In this document: piece by piece, positions 25,179 to 33,856 of the stretch | Position numbering within the stretch: position 1 is the first letter of the stretch | Layout of the letters: each line of letters starts with the position of its first letter | From: Saccharospirillum sp043196875 | Lineage (GTDB): Bacteria > Pseudomonadota > Gammaproteobacteria > Pseudomonadales > Natronospirillaceae | Direction of reading: 5' to 3' | Length of the DNA stretch: 64,000 bases | NCBI RefSeq assembly: GCF_043196875.1 | Contig: NZ_JBEBMX010000001.1 | Span: 992,001-1,056,000 of the forward strand | Notes under the pieces: generated by a model | Told to the model about the DNA's origin: nothing | Database searches by the model: none | The model's input: the letters and a program-made list of their open reading frames with translations, nothing else | Made by a program: the position numbers and the translations under genes

Positions 25179-27908
25179 ATGCATCAACCTCAGGACACCC
25201 TGCGTTTTCTACGCCATTCGCTGATGCTGCGTTATAGCTCGCTGCTGTGGATCAGTTCGTGGCTGTTGGCCAGCGTCTGCACTGCCATGCGTGAGGCACC
25301 CTTTGCCGGTTATGAGTTGGCTCTGATGGCCTTGCTGACGCTGGTGGGTATCGCGTTTGCGCGTTGGGGCGGGCAGCATCTGAAGCTGCGGCCAGGCTGG
25401 CGGCCGGATATCTGGATCAGCGCCCTGGCACTGGTGCACGGCATTTACTGGGGCGTTCAGGCGAGCGCTGGCGGGCTCTGTCTGACCCTGGGGATTGCCT
25501 ATGCGGTGCTGTCCTGCATCGCGCTGATTCCACAGTGGCGCAGCCAGGTGATGGCTTGTCTGCCGGTGTTGCTGATTCCCGTCTTTGCTGAGCCAGGGTT
25601 ACCGAACCAGACCTTGATCGAACTGCATTTGCCACTGATGCTGCTGATTCTGCTGGCTTCCTGGCAGGCCAGCAATATGGCGAAACGCAATCTGGAAAGT
25701 CTGATTGACCGGCGCCGTCTGGCGACTCAGTTGTCGCGCCACAGTGATGAGTTGGAAAGTATTGTCAGCCGTCGAACGGCCGAGCTGGAGGCGATTAACC
25801 AACGCCTGAACGACGAGGTGGGTCTGCGTCAGCAGGTCAACCAGACGCTGCTTAAAAGCGAAGAACAGATGAACATGGCGATGGCCGCCAGTGGCATCGG
25901 TTTCTGGGATTGGGACATCACCGGCCGACGCGTCTATCACTCCGATCAGCAGCGGTTTTTCGGCCAGGTGACCGATGCCGTTGATTACATCGATCTCGAA
26001 GCCTGGGTCGACGTGGCCGATCGCGCTCTGGTGCGGCGGGCGTTGCGCGCCCATCTGAAAGGTCGTACCCGTTTTTACCACGCCCGTTACCGCCTGCACC
26101 GCCCCGATGCCGACCGCCCGATCTGGCTGGAAGACAGCGGCCGGGTGATTTCTCGTGACGATCAGGGCCGGCCCCAACGCATGGTCGGTACGCGCCGTGA
26201 CATTTCCAAAGACATGCGTTTGCAGGAAGAATTACGGCTGTCGTCATCGCTGTTCAATAACAGCCCCGATGGCGTCTTTGTGCTCGACAGCGACCAGCGT
26301 CTGCGCACTTGCAACCGGGTGTTCAGTCAGATAATCGGGCGGCAGAAAAGCCAGCTGGTCGGCCAGGGTTTGTTCGATGTGATTCGCACCGAACAGCGCA
26401 ATCGCATCGCTCAGGGCATGACCAACAACGGTCGCTGGCAGGGCGAGATCGTAGCGCTGCGCGATGGTCATCATCGGTTTCCGATGCGGCTGACGCTGAG
26501 TGCCATTCGCAGCACCGATGGTCGTACCAGTCATTATTTAGGCATCGCCCGCGATCTGACCGAGCAGCAAAACAAGGCGCTGGAACTCGATTATCTGAAC
26601 AATTACGACAAGCTGACTGGCCTGTTCAATCGGGCTTATTTCCATCAATTGCTCAAGCAGTTCGAAAGCCATGAACCTTTGATGTCGAACCAGTACGCGG
26701 TGGCGGTGATGAACCTCGATCGCTTCAAGGCGATCAACGAAAGCCTGGGCCAGGATGTCGGTGATCAGTTGCTGCGCGATGTTTCCGCCCGACTCAATAA
26801 TCTGCAGGATCCGGTGCGTTCGGTCGCCCGCCTCGGCGGCGATGAATTTGCGTTGCTGCTCGATTACGGCGGCGATCGTCAGGCGCTCGATACCGCCTTG
26901 TTGATGGCGCTCGAAGAAGTCAGCCGGCCCAGCCTGATTGGCGAACACGAACTGATCATCACCGCCAGCATGGGCGTCTGTCTGGTGCATCGCGATAATC
27001 TGCACCAGCTGTTGAACCAGGCCATCACCGCCATGGGTCAGGCACGACAGCGCGGTGGCAATACGCTGCTGTTCTATCGCCAGGCGTTGAGCGACCGTCC
27101 GGCCGAACGCCGCAAGCTGGTGGAGGAACTCAGCCAGGCGGCGACCACCGATCAGTTGAGTGTCGATTACCAGCCCAAGCTGAATCTGAAAACCGGCATG
27201 ATCGATTCGGTCGAAGCGCTGGTGCGCTGGCAACATCCGCAGCGCGGCCCGATCGATCCGGAAGACTTTATTCCGCTGGCCATCGATGCCGGTCTGATTG
27301 GCCGCATCAGCGATGCCGTGCTGCAACGCGCCTGTGTTGATGCCGCACGCTGGCAGCGTCAGGGGTTGGGTGACATCGCCGTATCGGTCAATCTCTCGGC
27401 CAGTCAGGTCTACCGCGACGACCTTTATGATCGCGTCGCCAACGCTCTCAAACAAAGTGGTCTGGAAGCGCGTTACCTGGAACTGGAAGTGACCGAAGCC
27501 ATGCTGATGGAAGACGCCAATCACGCTCAGGATTTTCTCAATCAGCTGCGCACCCTGGGTGTCGGCCTGACGCTGGATGACTTCGGCACCGGCTACACCT
27601 CGCTCAACTACCTCAAGCGTTTCCCGATTCAGACGCTGAAAATTGACCGCTCCTTTCTGCAGGAATGGCGTCAGGGTGAAAGCAGCCCAGTGATCGAAGC
27701 CATCATGGCCATGGCTGACAGTCTTAAGATGGGCGTGGTCGCCGAGGGTGTGGAAAGTCGTGAGCAACTGAATTATCTGAAACGACTCGGCTGTGGTCAT
27801 GCCCAGGGTTATTTGATCAGCCGGCCACTGCCGGCGGATGAGATGTTCACCCTGATCCGTCACACCAACCTGCCACAGGTATTCGACAGCACCGATCGCG
27901 TGCATTGA
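25179..27908 (+). CDS. Membrane GGDEF-EAL protein with PAS domains (c-di-GMP turnover)
   Basis: A 909-residue protein. The first 160 residues hold about five membrane spans, then a coiled coil (SELESIVSRRTAELEAINQRL type), two PAS/PAC units (about 235-360 and 365-480), a GGDEF domain with intact GGDEF, and an EAL domain with EALVRW, NLSASQ, DDFGTGYTSL and EGVES. Both catalytic motifs look intact, so synthesis or hydrolysis of c-di-GMP are both possible; the RxxD inhibitory site before GGDEF is absent. I start at the ATG at 25179 because a TATACT at 25122-25127 would place transcription after the upstream in-frame ATG at 25047. Confidence 0.9.
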   Translation: MHQPQDTLRFLRHSLMLRYSSLLWISSWLLASVCTAMREAPFAGYELALMALLTLVGIAFARWGGQHLKLRPGWRPDIWISALALVHGIYWGVQASAGGLCLTLGIAYAVLSCIALIPQWRSQVMACLPVLLIPVFAEPGLPNQTLIELHLPLMLLILLASWQASNMAKRNLESLIDRRRLATQLSRHSDELESIVSRRTAELEAINQRLNDEVGLRQQVNQTLLKSEEQMNMAMAASGIGFWDWDITGRRVYHSDQQRFFGQVTDAVDYIDLEAWVDVADRALVRRALRAHLKGRTRFYHARYRLHRPDADRPIWLEDSGRVISRDDQGRPQRMVGTRRDISKDMRLQEELRLSSSLFNNSPDGVFVLDSDQRLRTCNRVFSQIIGRQKSQLVGQGLFDVIRTEQRNRIAQGMTNNGRWQGEIVALRDGHHRFPMRLTLSAIRSTDGRTSHYLGIARDLTEQQNKALELDYLNNYDKLTGLFNRAYFHQLLKQFESHEPLMSNQYAVAVMNLDRFKAINESLGQDVGDQLLRDVSARLNNLQDPVRSVARLGGDEFALLLDYGGDRQALDTALLMALEEVSRPSLIGEHELIITASMGVCLVHRDNLHQLLNQAITAMGQARQRGGNTLLFYRQALSDRPAERRKLVEELSQAATTDQLSVDYQPKLNLKTGMIDSVEALVRWQHPQRGPIDPEDFIPLAIDAGLIGRISDAVLQRACVDAARWQRQGLGDIAVSVNLSASQVYRDDLYDRVANALKQSGLEARYLELEVTEAMLMEDANHAQDFLNQLRTLGVGLTLDDFGTGYTSLNYLKRFPIQTLKIDRSFLQEWRQGESSPVIEAIMAMADSLKMGVVAEGVESREQLNYLKRLGCGHAQGYLISRPLPADEMFTLIRHTNLPQVFDSTDRVH

Positions 27909-28141
27909 CAACGCAGATTGGTCTTGTGTCTGAGAACCTTTCTCGCATGGGCACATATCCTGCTTACATTTTGCCACTTGGTCGCAGCTGGGGGCCGAAA
28001 GTGAGTCCTTTCAGACGTTCACAGTTTTGCCACAGCCGCTGACTAAAATGCGTTTTTCGTTCGGGTACCGGCCAGGTACTCAGCGTCGATAAACCAAAAA
28101 AGAACAAGAAACGGCAGTCGCCATTTAAAGGAGCTGATCTC

Positions 28142-28333
28142 ATGTCTGTGAATCTGTTTGATTTGGAACTGGCTAATATTGAGGACAATCAACTGCACAA
28201 ACCGGCAGATACCAGCGAAAACAAACGTTCCACCAATCATCGTCGGTTGGCGGCGCGTCGCGCGATTGAAGACCATCTGGAGCAAAATCGCTTGCGGAAG
28301 GATCTGGATGATTTGGATCTGGAACTGTTCTGA
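28142..28333 (+). CDS. Small charged protein, PA3496-like
   Basis: A 63-residue, highly charged protein ending in RRLAARRAIEDHLEQNRLRKDLDDLDLELF. The C-terminal RRAIE-x-LEE-x-RL-x-x-x-LDD pattern resembles the small PA3496 family described as putative envelope-integrity proteins; I am not certain of the match. ATG start, preceded by AAAGGAG. A strong intrinsic terminator follows, so it is a monocistronic gene. Confidence 0.7.
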   Translation: MSVNLFDLELANIEDNQLHKPADTSENKRSTNHRRLAARRAIEDHLEQNRLRKDLDDLDLELF

Positions 28334-28351
28334 TCGGTCGTTAAGACCGCG

Positions 28352-28376
28352 AAAAGCGCCCTAGGGCGCTTTTTTT
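28352..28376 (+). terminator. Rho-independent terminator
   Basis: A perfect palindrome, stem AAAAGCGCC with CTAG loop region and GGCGCTTTT, followed by a run of T. It ends the small PA3496-like gene. Confidence 0.9.
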
Positions 28377-28503
28377 ATGGCCGTCACGCTTGTTACACAA
28401 GCTCACACCCGGGTGTTACCAAGCGTTACCCAACCGGCATGGTTGGGGATTGACCGCGAAATTGTTCCATAACAGCGGACAGATGCGACACCTGAGGCGT
28501 CGC

Positions 28504-29400
28504 TCAGGGTGTCGGCAGTTGCTGACGCAGCTCTGTCAGCTCGGCCGGTGCAAAGGCAACCGGGGTGAGCAGACTCAACAGGGCGGTGCGAGCCGAGGCA
28601 TTGGACTGTCGCATCTGCGCATCCAACTCACTGGCCCAGCGATCCAGACGGCTGAACAGCGCCTCACGCTGCGTGTCCGACAGCCGCGCTACTGCCCGCT
28701 CTGGCAAGATCAACATGCCCCAGGTGTAGACCACCGGCTGGTCGGTCAGATAATCCAGCCGGCTGTGCCAGTTCAAAGTCAGGGCGGCCGCTGGTGGTGC
28801 AATCAGAGCGTCGATTGCACCGGTTTCGAGCGCTGCCAACACATCACCCACGCCCAGCACCGCAAAGTCGATAGCCACACTGTTGCTGATGTCACGCACC
28901 GTTGGCGTATCCGGCAACCACAGCTTGCTCGCCTGCAAACCGGCCATGCCATCCACCGGTTGCTGCGACATTAAATAAGCAAAGCCACCGTCGAGCGGAC
29001 CGAAACCGTACCAGCCCTGTTCGTTTAACTGGGCGCGAATGCGCGGATCGAATTGATCGCGAGCCGTATCCACGGCATCCAGAGAGTCGAATTGAAAGGG
29101 TTGGCTGATGCCGTCGGCCTGGACGTCCAGCAGTGACAGGGTGCTGCTCGAAACCAGAGCGCCGTGCAACTGACCGACGCGAATCTTGCGCAGCACCGTT
29201 GGATCGTTGCCCATTACCCCGCTGGGATAGAGCTTGAGCTCCAACTCGCCGCCGGTGGCGTTGGACAGGTCGTCAGCCAGGGCGTTTAGGCTGGTGACCG
29301 CTACGGATCCGGGTGGATATTGGGTGGCGATTTTCAGTTCGACGGCCTGCGCCGATGCCACAAAACTCAACGCTAAAAGGGAACTCAGCAAGGCTCGCAT
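28504..29400 (-). CDS. TRAP transporter solute-binding protein, DctP family
   Basis: A 298-residue periplasmic protein with a signal peptide (RALLSSLLALSFVASAQA, cleavage before VELKIATQYPPGS). Family features: ELKLYPSGVMGNDPTVLRKIRVGQLHG and GMAGLQASKLWLPDTPT. I start at the ATG at 29400 with GGAG at 5 bases, not the TTG at 29415. No dctQ/dctM membrane genes are nearby, so it is an orphan binding protein: it may serve a permease encoded elsewhere, or deliver ligand to a sensor such as the neighbouring Cache chemoreceptor. Stem-loops lie at its 3' end (28487-28513 and 28429-28447). Confidence 0.88.
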   Translation of the reverse strand: MRALLSSLLALSFVASAQAVELKIATQYPPGSVAVTSLNALADDLSNATGGELELKLYPSGVMGNDPTVLRKIRVGQLHGALVSSSTLSLLDVQADGISQPFQFDSLDAVDTARDQFDPRIRAQLNEQGWYGFGPLDGGFAYLMSQQPVDGMAGLQASKLWLPDTPTVRDISNSVAIDFAVLGVGDVLAALETGAIDALIAPPAAALTLNWHSRLDYLTDQPVVYTWGMLILPERAVARLSDTQREALFSRLDRWASELDAQMRQSNASARTALLSLLTPVAFAPAELTELRQQLPTP

Positions 29401-29489
29401 AAAGGCTCCGTGCAAAAAGCTGACAGCTTAAAGCGGACCTGTTGCAAAGCTGTTGCAGTGGGGCGTTTGTGCTGGAAAAGGCGAAAAGC

Positions 29490-29530
29490 AAAAGGCAAAA
29501 AGCAAAAAGCGACCCTCAATCCCTGAGGGT
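29490..29530 (-). terminator. Terminator after the Cache chemoreceptor gene
   Basis: On the minus strand the arms ACCCTCA and TGAGGGT (29512-29530, 5-base loop) are followed by a T-rich tract of the repeated form GCTTTTT. The tract is itself a short direct repeat (29475-29511). Confidence 0.65.
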
Positions 29531-29540
29531 GCTGACACTC

Positions 29541-29610
29541 AAATCTTGTAGTTCAAACCTTGTAGTTCAAACCTTGTAGTTCAAACCTTGTAGTTTAAAC
29601 CTTGTAGTGC
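29541..29610. repeat. Five tandem 14-bp units at the chemoreceptor stop codon
   Basis: Five units of AAACCTTGTAGTTC with minor variation: 29541-29554, 29555-29568, 29569-29582, 29583-29596 and 29597-29610. On the minus strand each repeats the codons that end the gene (tyrosine-lysine-valine, stop), so the gene tail has been copied several times downstream. Confidence 0.85.
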
Positions 29611-31517
29611 GCTAACTGCTGCTGCAGACCTTCGGCCAGGCGGATCATGGTTTCGCTGGCGCTGCGGGTCTGGTTGGCCTGGGTGGCGGTATCCTGAGCA
29701 TTGCTGTGAATACGTTCCAGGGTGGCGTTGATGTCTTCAGCCACCCGGCTTTGCTCTTCGGCGGCGCTGGCGATGTCGGCGTTGCGTTCGGTAATGCTGC
29801 CCACCGCTTGGCGGACCTGATTGATGGCCGAACCGGATTCCTCGGCTTTGGAGGTCAGGTTTTCGGACAGTTCCTGAGTCGAACTCATCATCCGCGCTGT
29901 GGCTTTGGCGCCGTTCTGCAGCTGTTCAATCTGACTGCGAATAGAGTCGATGGAATCCTGAGTGCGGTTGGCCAGCATTCGCACTTCGTCGGCGACAACG
30001 GCAAAACCCCGGCCTTGTTCGCCGGCGCGTGCTGCTTCGATGGCTGCGTTCAGGGCCAGCAAGTTAGTCTGTTCGGCGATGCCGTGAATCACTTCCAGTA
30101 CACCGCTGATGGCGTCGCTGTGCTGGTCGAGTTCTTCGACGGCACGGGCGCAATCGGCAATGGTTTTGGCCTGTTGTTCGATGACCTGGATGGTCTGCTG
30201 CACCAGATCATGACCACTGTGTGCCTGAGTGTCGGCCGAGCGTGCGGCGGCTTCGGCGGCACTGGCGCTGTCGGCGACGTTCTGAGCGGTCATCGACATC
30301 TCGTGCATGGAGGTCGCGACCTGTTCGGTATCGGCGGTCTGCCGACTGATCGACAGACTGGATTGCTCCGCCACCGTACGCAAACCCTGGGCTGCGTTCA
30401 GTACTTCTGTTGATGACTGGCCGACGCTGCGAATGGTGTCCTGCACCTTGGCCAGCAGCTTATCGAAACCCTTGGCCATCTGGCCGAATTCATCGCGACT
30501 GTTGGACGCAAAGCGGGCCGTCAAATCGCCCTCACCTTCGGCAATGTCGTTGACCAGACCAATCATGCGCTGCATCGGTCGGGTGACTACGGTCGACAGC
30601 AACAGATTGATCGCCACAATCAGCAGCGCGCCGATGACGATAATGGCACCGGCGATCAGCAGTGAATCGGACAAAATAATGCTGTTAAGTTCATGGCGTG
30701 AATAGGTCGAGACGACCTTGTAACCCCAGCGATCAAAATTCGTTTCAGTGAACGCCCAGTGATCGTGATCACCCTTTAACGCCGCTTCGACGGTGGCGGT
30801 GTCGACGTTGCTGGAATGCATGCGCAGACGGCCTTTGTCGTCGACCAGAGCGGTAAAGCCATCCTCGAGCACCGAGGCCTCGCTAATGGCACTTTCGAGC
30901 ACGCTCATATCGGCTGAATAACCGACGTACCAGATACCCACCACCTCATTGCGAGCGTTGAACATGGGCGCGTAGCCGGTGAGATAGGGTTTGCCAAGAA
31001 TATCGACCTGGCCATAAAACGCCTGGCCGGATTCGATGGCGCGGAAGGCCGCACCGCCGGGGGTCAGAATGGTGCCGGTGGCGCGCTTACCTTCATTCTG
31101 GACGTTGGTGGACACGCGCACATAGTTTTCGCCGTCGAACACAAAGAGGGTGGCGGTGCCGCCCATATCGGCGGTGAGTTCGTCAACCAGATCATAGCGA
31201 TTGGCCTGGGCATCGCCACCGAGCCAGAGTTGCGGCACGGAGCGTTCGCCGACCTGAGTATCGCCAGCCAGGCGGGGTGTGCCGATGGCCTGACCGCGCT
31301 TGATCAGCACCGCCATGCTGCTGCGCACGCGATCCATCATGATGGAGTCGGTGATGGTCAGCAGTCGAACCATACGGCTGCCCGCTTGTTGGGCCTGGTT
31401 TTCTGCGGTTTGTGTCAACTCATGGTTGCGCGAAATAACGGTAAAAATCGCCGTGATGGCGATAACCAGCGAAATCAACAAAGTCACCGCCAGGGAGAAC
31501 TTTTTTCTGACAGACAT
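29595..31517 (-). CDS. Methyl-accepting chemotaxis protein with Cache_3-Cache_2 sensor
   Basis: Transmembrane chemoreceptor of 640 residues. TM1 at about 8-30, a large periplasmic Cache_3-Cache_2 type sensor (GGTATLFVFDGENYVRVSTNV, GQVDILGKPYLTGYAPM, VVGIWYVGY), TM2 at about 280-302, HAMP, and the cytoplasmic signalling domain with the hairpin tip EQTNLLALNAAIEAARAGEQGRGFAVVADEVR. No C-terminal CheR-tethering pentapeptide is present; the protein ends in AHYKV. I start at the ATG at 31517, preceded by AAGGAG. The ligand is unknown; a TRAP binding protein lies just downstream. Confidence 0.93.
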   Translation of the reverse strand: MSVRKKFSLAVTLLISLVIAITAIFTVISRNHELTQTAENQAQQAGSRMVRLLTITDSIMMDRVRSSMAVLIKRGQAIGTPRLAGDTQVGERSVPQLWLGGDAQANRYDLVDELTADMGGTATLFVFDGENYVRVSTNVQNEGKRATGTILTPGGAAFRAIESGQAFYGQVDILGKPYLTGYAPMFNARNEVVGIWYVGYSADMSVLESAISEASVLEDGFTALVDDKGRLRMHSSNVDTATVEAALKGDHDHWAFTETNFDRWGYKVVSTYSRHELNSIILSDSLLIAGAIIVIGALLIVAINLLLSTVVTRPMQRMIGLVNDIAEGEGDLTARFASNSRDEFGQMAKGFDKLLAKVQDTIRSVGQSSTEVLNAAQGLRTVAEQSSLSISRQTADTEQVATSMHEMSMTAQNVADSASAAEAAARSADTQAHSGHDLVQQTIQVIEQQAKTIADCARAVEELDQHSDAISGVLEVIHGIAEQTNLLALNAAIEAARAGEQGRGFAVVADEVRMLANRTQDSIDSIRSQIEQLQNGAKATARMMSSTQELSENLTSKAEESGSAINQVRQAVGSITERNADIASAAEEQSRVAEDINATLERIHSNAQDTATQANQTRSASETMIRLAEGLQQQLAHYKV

Positions 31518-32037
31518 AAGGGTCTGCTCCTTTTCCAATTAACAGCCAATAACAGTTCGCGCCGGTCTTTTTGAAACCCGCGAAAACGTTTTGCTAACAA
31601 CATCTGCAACAGTGCACACAAGCGATGACCCATCGCTGTCCAAGGGCGCAGTAACACCACAGCGATTCGGAAATAATCAGCCTTATAATTGGCTGTTATT
31701 ACTTATTTAGACGTTGCTTATATAGCTGTCAAACGCTGACCACTGCTAGATTTTCAGGCGGTTAGAAATGGGATTTGTTTGCGTTATTTGCGGGAATAAT
31801 CGCGGGTTTTTTGGGCTGAGAAAATCGCGGTAACCGCTCTGCCATAAGGCTTTACCGCTGGGCTCAGTACAGGTCGAAGCAGCGCCGGCAAAGCGGGTGG
31901 TCACGTTCGGCGGATGGGACGCACAATCTTATCCGTGGTGTTTGCAATCCAGTGGTTTTGGGCTTGTCAGCAGGCGCTGCGTTGCTGATACCAGAGCGCC
32001 TCTCGAACGCTGAGGTATCAGCCGGGTTTGGGTTCGT
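31518..32037. other. 520-base non-coding gap between chemoreceptor genes
   Basis: No credible gene. It holds the upstream region of the Cache chemoreceptor, with 10-base inverted arms AACAGCCAAT (31541-31550) and ATTGGCTGTT (31688-31697). On the minus strand a TAAA with 15-base spacing to AATTATAA (31683-31709) is a weak sigma-28-like or a sigma-70-like element. A strong stem-loop at 31984-32022 follows the next chemoreceptor gene. Confidence 0.6.
31984..32022. repeat. Long stem-loop after a chemoreceptor gene
   Basis: Arms GCTGATACC (31984-31992) and GGTATCAGC (32014-32022) pair perfectly, and 4 further inner base pairs (AGCG with CGCT) extend the stem. There is no T tract on either strand, so it is not a standard intrinsic terminator. 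It lies 16 bases after the stop of the minus-strand chemoreceptor gene. Confidence 0.65.
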
Positions 32038-33666
32038 TCAGGCCGATACCTTAAAACGCGCCACCAGTTCATTCATGCTCGCCGCCAGCTGTGCCAGATC
32101 GTCACTGGAGGTTTGCACCTGTTGCGAACCTTGGGCGGTTTCGTTGCTCAGATCACGCAGCGTGACCAGATTACGATCCACTTCCTTGGCGACCGATGCC
32201 TGCTGTTCGGCGGCGCTGGCCGAGGCCATATTGCGGTCGTTGATATCGCTGATCAGGGTGGCGATGGTCGATAACGCATCGGCCGCTTCGCGTCCGCTGG
32301 TCAGGGTGTGGCTGGCCTGCTCGTTATTGGAACGCATGGCACCCACGGCGGTTTCGGTGCCACTTTGCACCGCTTCGATGATGGTTTCGATTTCAGCGAT
32401 AGAATCCGCCGTGCGTTGCGCTAAACCGCGCACTTCTTCGGCAACCACCGCAAAACCCCGGCCGTGTTCGCCGGCGCGGGCCGCTTCGATGGCCGCATTC
32501 AACGCCAGTAAGTTAGTCTGATCGGCGATTTCCCCAATCACTTCCAGCACCGAGCCAACGTCGGTTACCCGGGTCGCCAGGCTTTCCATGCTTTGGGCGT
32601 TGTTTTGCACGCTGCCAACCAACTCTTCGATGGCGCTCAGCGTGGCGTCTACCTTGCCTAAACCATAGCGGGTGCGCTCGTCGGCCTGGCGCGATTGGTC
32701 GGCGGTACTGGTGGCGTTGCCGGCGACTTCCTCGATGGCGGCGGTTAATTCATTCACCGCCGTGGCGGCCTGTTCGATTTCCTCCGACTGGCGTTGAGCG
32801 CTGTCGTTGGCGGCATTGGTGATGCTGCTCAGGGCGTCGGAGGCGGTGCTCAGTTGTGCTGAGGAGTTGGACAGGCTGGCCAGCGTATCGCGCAGATTGT
32901 CCTGCATGCGCACCAGCGCGTGCATTAATTCGGTGGCCTCATCGTGACCGCTTAGCTGGATGTCGCTGGTCAGGTCGTTAGCTGCAATGTGGTTGGCAAT
33001 CTGCACCGCTTCGCGCAGCGGGCCGGTCACTGAGCGGGTTAACCGCCAGGACAGCAGCAGAATCAGCACTGCGATGCCGGCTAATAATCCCAGGGTGGTC
33101 AGTTGCGTCTGGAGGTAGCTGCGATTGGCAATATCCGCCACGGCGGCGATGCGGTTTTTTTGTTCGTCGATGGTGGCGTGAATACGTTCGTCGATGGCGG
33201 CGGCCAGCGGCGCGGCGTCTTCATCGAGCATGTCGCGGGCACCGATGTTGTCGAAGCCAGCCACCATTTCCCAGACGCGATCGTTCAATTGCCAATAGGC
33301 GGCCAGATCCGTCTCAATCTCCGCCAGCATCGCCTGCCCGCTTTCGGTTTGCACCAGTGCGGCGTAATCGGCCTTGGCTTGGTTCAAATCTTCCCGTGCC
33401 TGGTCGAGTTTGGTGCGAAACAGCTGGCGCTGTGTCGAAGTCAGCGCCGACATCAGGTTGGCGGTTTGGGTGCGCACTTGCATAAAGGCGTTGTTGAGGT
33501 TGCTCACGGCAATCAGGGTGGGCACGTTCTGAGCGTCGATCTGGGTAATCTCATCCTTGAGTTGCCCCAGACGTTGCAGGCCGTAAAGCCCCAGACCAAA
33601 GAGCAGAACCAGCGTCGTGCCGAGAATCAGCGCCAGCCGTAATCCGATATTGATTCTACGCAGCAT
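32038..33666 (-). CDS. Methyl-accepting chemotaxis protein (4-helix-bundle sensor)
   Basis: A 542-residue chemoreceptor. TM1 at about 9-31, a periplasmic four-helix-bundle MCP sensor of about 150 residues, TM2 near 190-212, HAMP, and a signalling domain with EIADQTNLLALNAAIEAARAGEHGRGFAVVAEEVRGLAQR. It ends in VARFKVSA with no pentapeptide tether. I start at the ATG at 33666 with GGAG at 8 bases; an upstream in-frame extension has no support. It is a paralogue of the receptor directly upstream (33857-35479), with the same domain order and closely similar signalling region, suggesting tandem duplication. Confidence 0.92.
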   Translation of the reverse strand: MLRRINIGLRLALILGTTLVLLFGLGLYGLQRLGQLKDEITQIDAQNVPTLIAVSNLNNAFMQVRTQTANLMSALTSTQRQLFRTKLDQAREDLNQAKADYAALVQTESGQAMLAEIETDLAAYWQLNDRVWEMVAGFDNIGARDMLDEDAAPLAAAIDERIHATIDEQKNRIAAVADIANRSYLQTQLTTLGLLAGIAVLILLLSWRLTRSVTGPLREAVQIANHIAANDLTSDIQLSGHDEATELMHALVRMQDNLRDTLASLSNSSAQLSTASDALSSITNAANDSAQRQSEEIEQAATAVNELTAAIEEVAGNATSTADQSRQADERTRYGLGKVDATLSAIEELVGSVQNNAQSMESLATRVTDVGSVLEVIGEIADQTNLLALNAAIEAARAGEHGRGFAVVAEEVRGLAQRTADSIAEIETIIEAVQSGTETAVGAMRSNNEQASHTLTSGREAADALSTIATLISDINDRNMASASAAEQQASVAKEVDRNLVTLRDLSNETAQGSQQVQTSSDDLAQLAASMNELVARFKVSA

Positions 33667-33811
33667 GCGATGTCTCCAAACCCTTACTGCGAGCGAAAAC
33701 GCTACGGAATAAGAGAAACCAGTGAATGGTCGAAAACTAACGCAAGACCGGGGCCAGCTAGGGTCTGGTTGCGGCTGGTTAAGGTGTTTTAGCGTCACTC
33801 AGGTCGTTTTT

Positions 33812-33839
33812 GGGCAGCAGACTGAGCGGCCTGCTGCCC
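33812..33839. repeat. Stem-loop between two chemoreceptor genes
   Basis: GGGCAGCAG (33812-33820) and CTGCTGCCC (33831-33839) form a 9-base stem with a 10-base loop, 18 bases after the stop of the upstream receptor. On the minus strand it is followed by A rather than T residues, so it may stabilise the 3' end or act as a weak terminator. Confidence 0.6.
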
Positions 33840-33856
33840 AGGACAGGGTGGGCAGC

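Noticed and set aside
26538..27977. 479-codon frame opposite the GGDEF-EAL gene
   Set aside because: It is the antisense shadow of a gene with intact GGDEF and EAL motifs; high GC produces long open frames opposite coding sequence.
29475..29511. Repeated AAAAAGC units as a CRISPR-like or phase-variable repeat
   Set aside because: Units are 7-8 bases without spacers and read better as the T-rich part of a minus-strand terminator.
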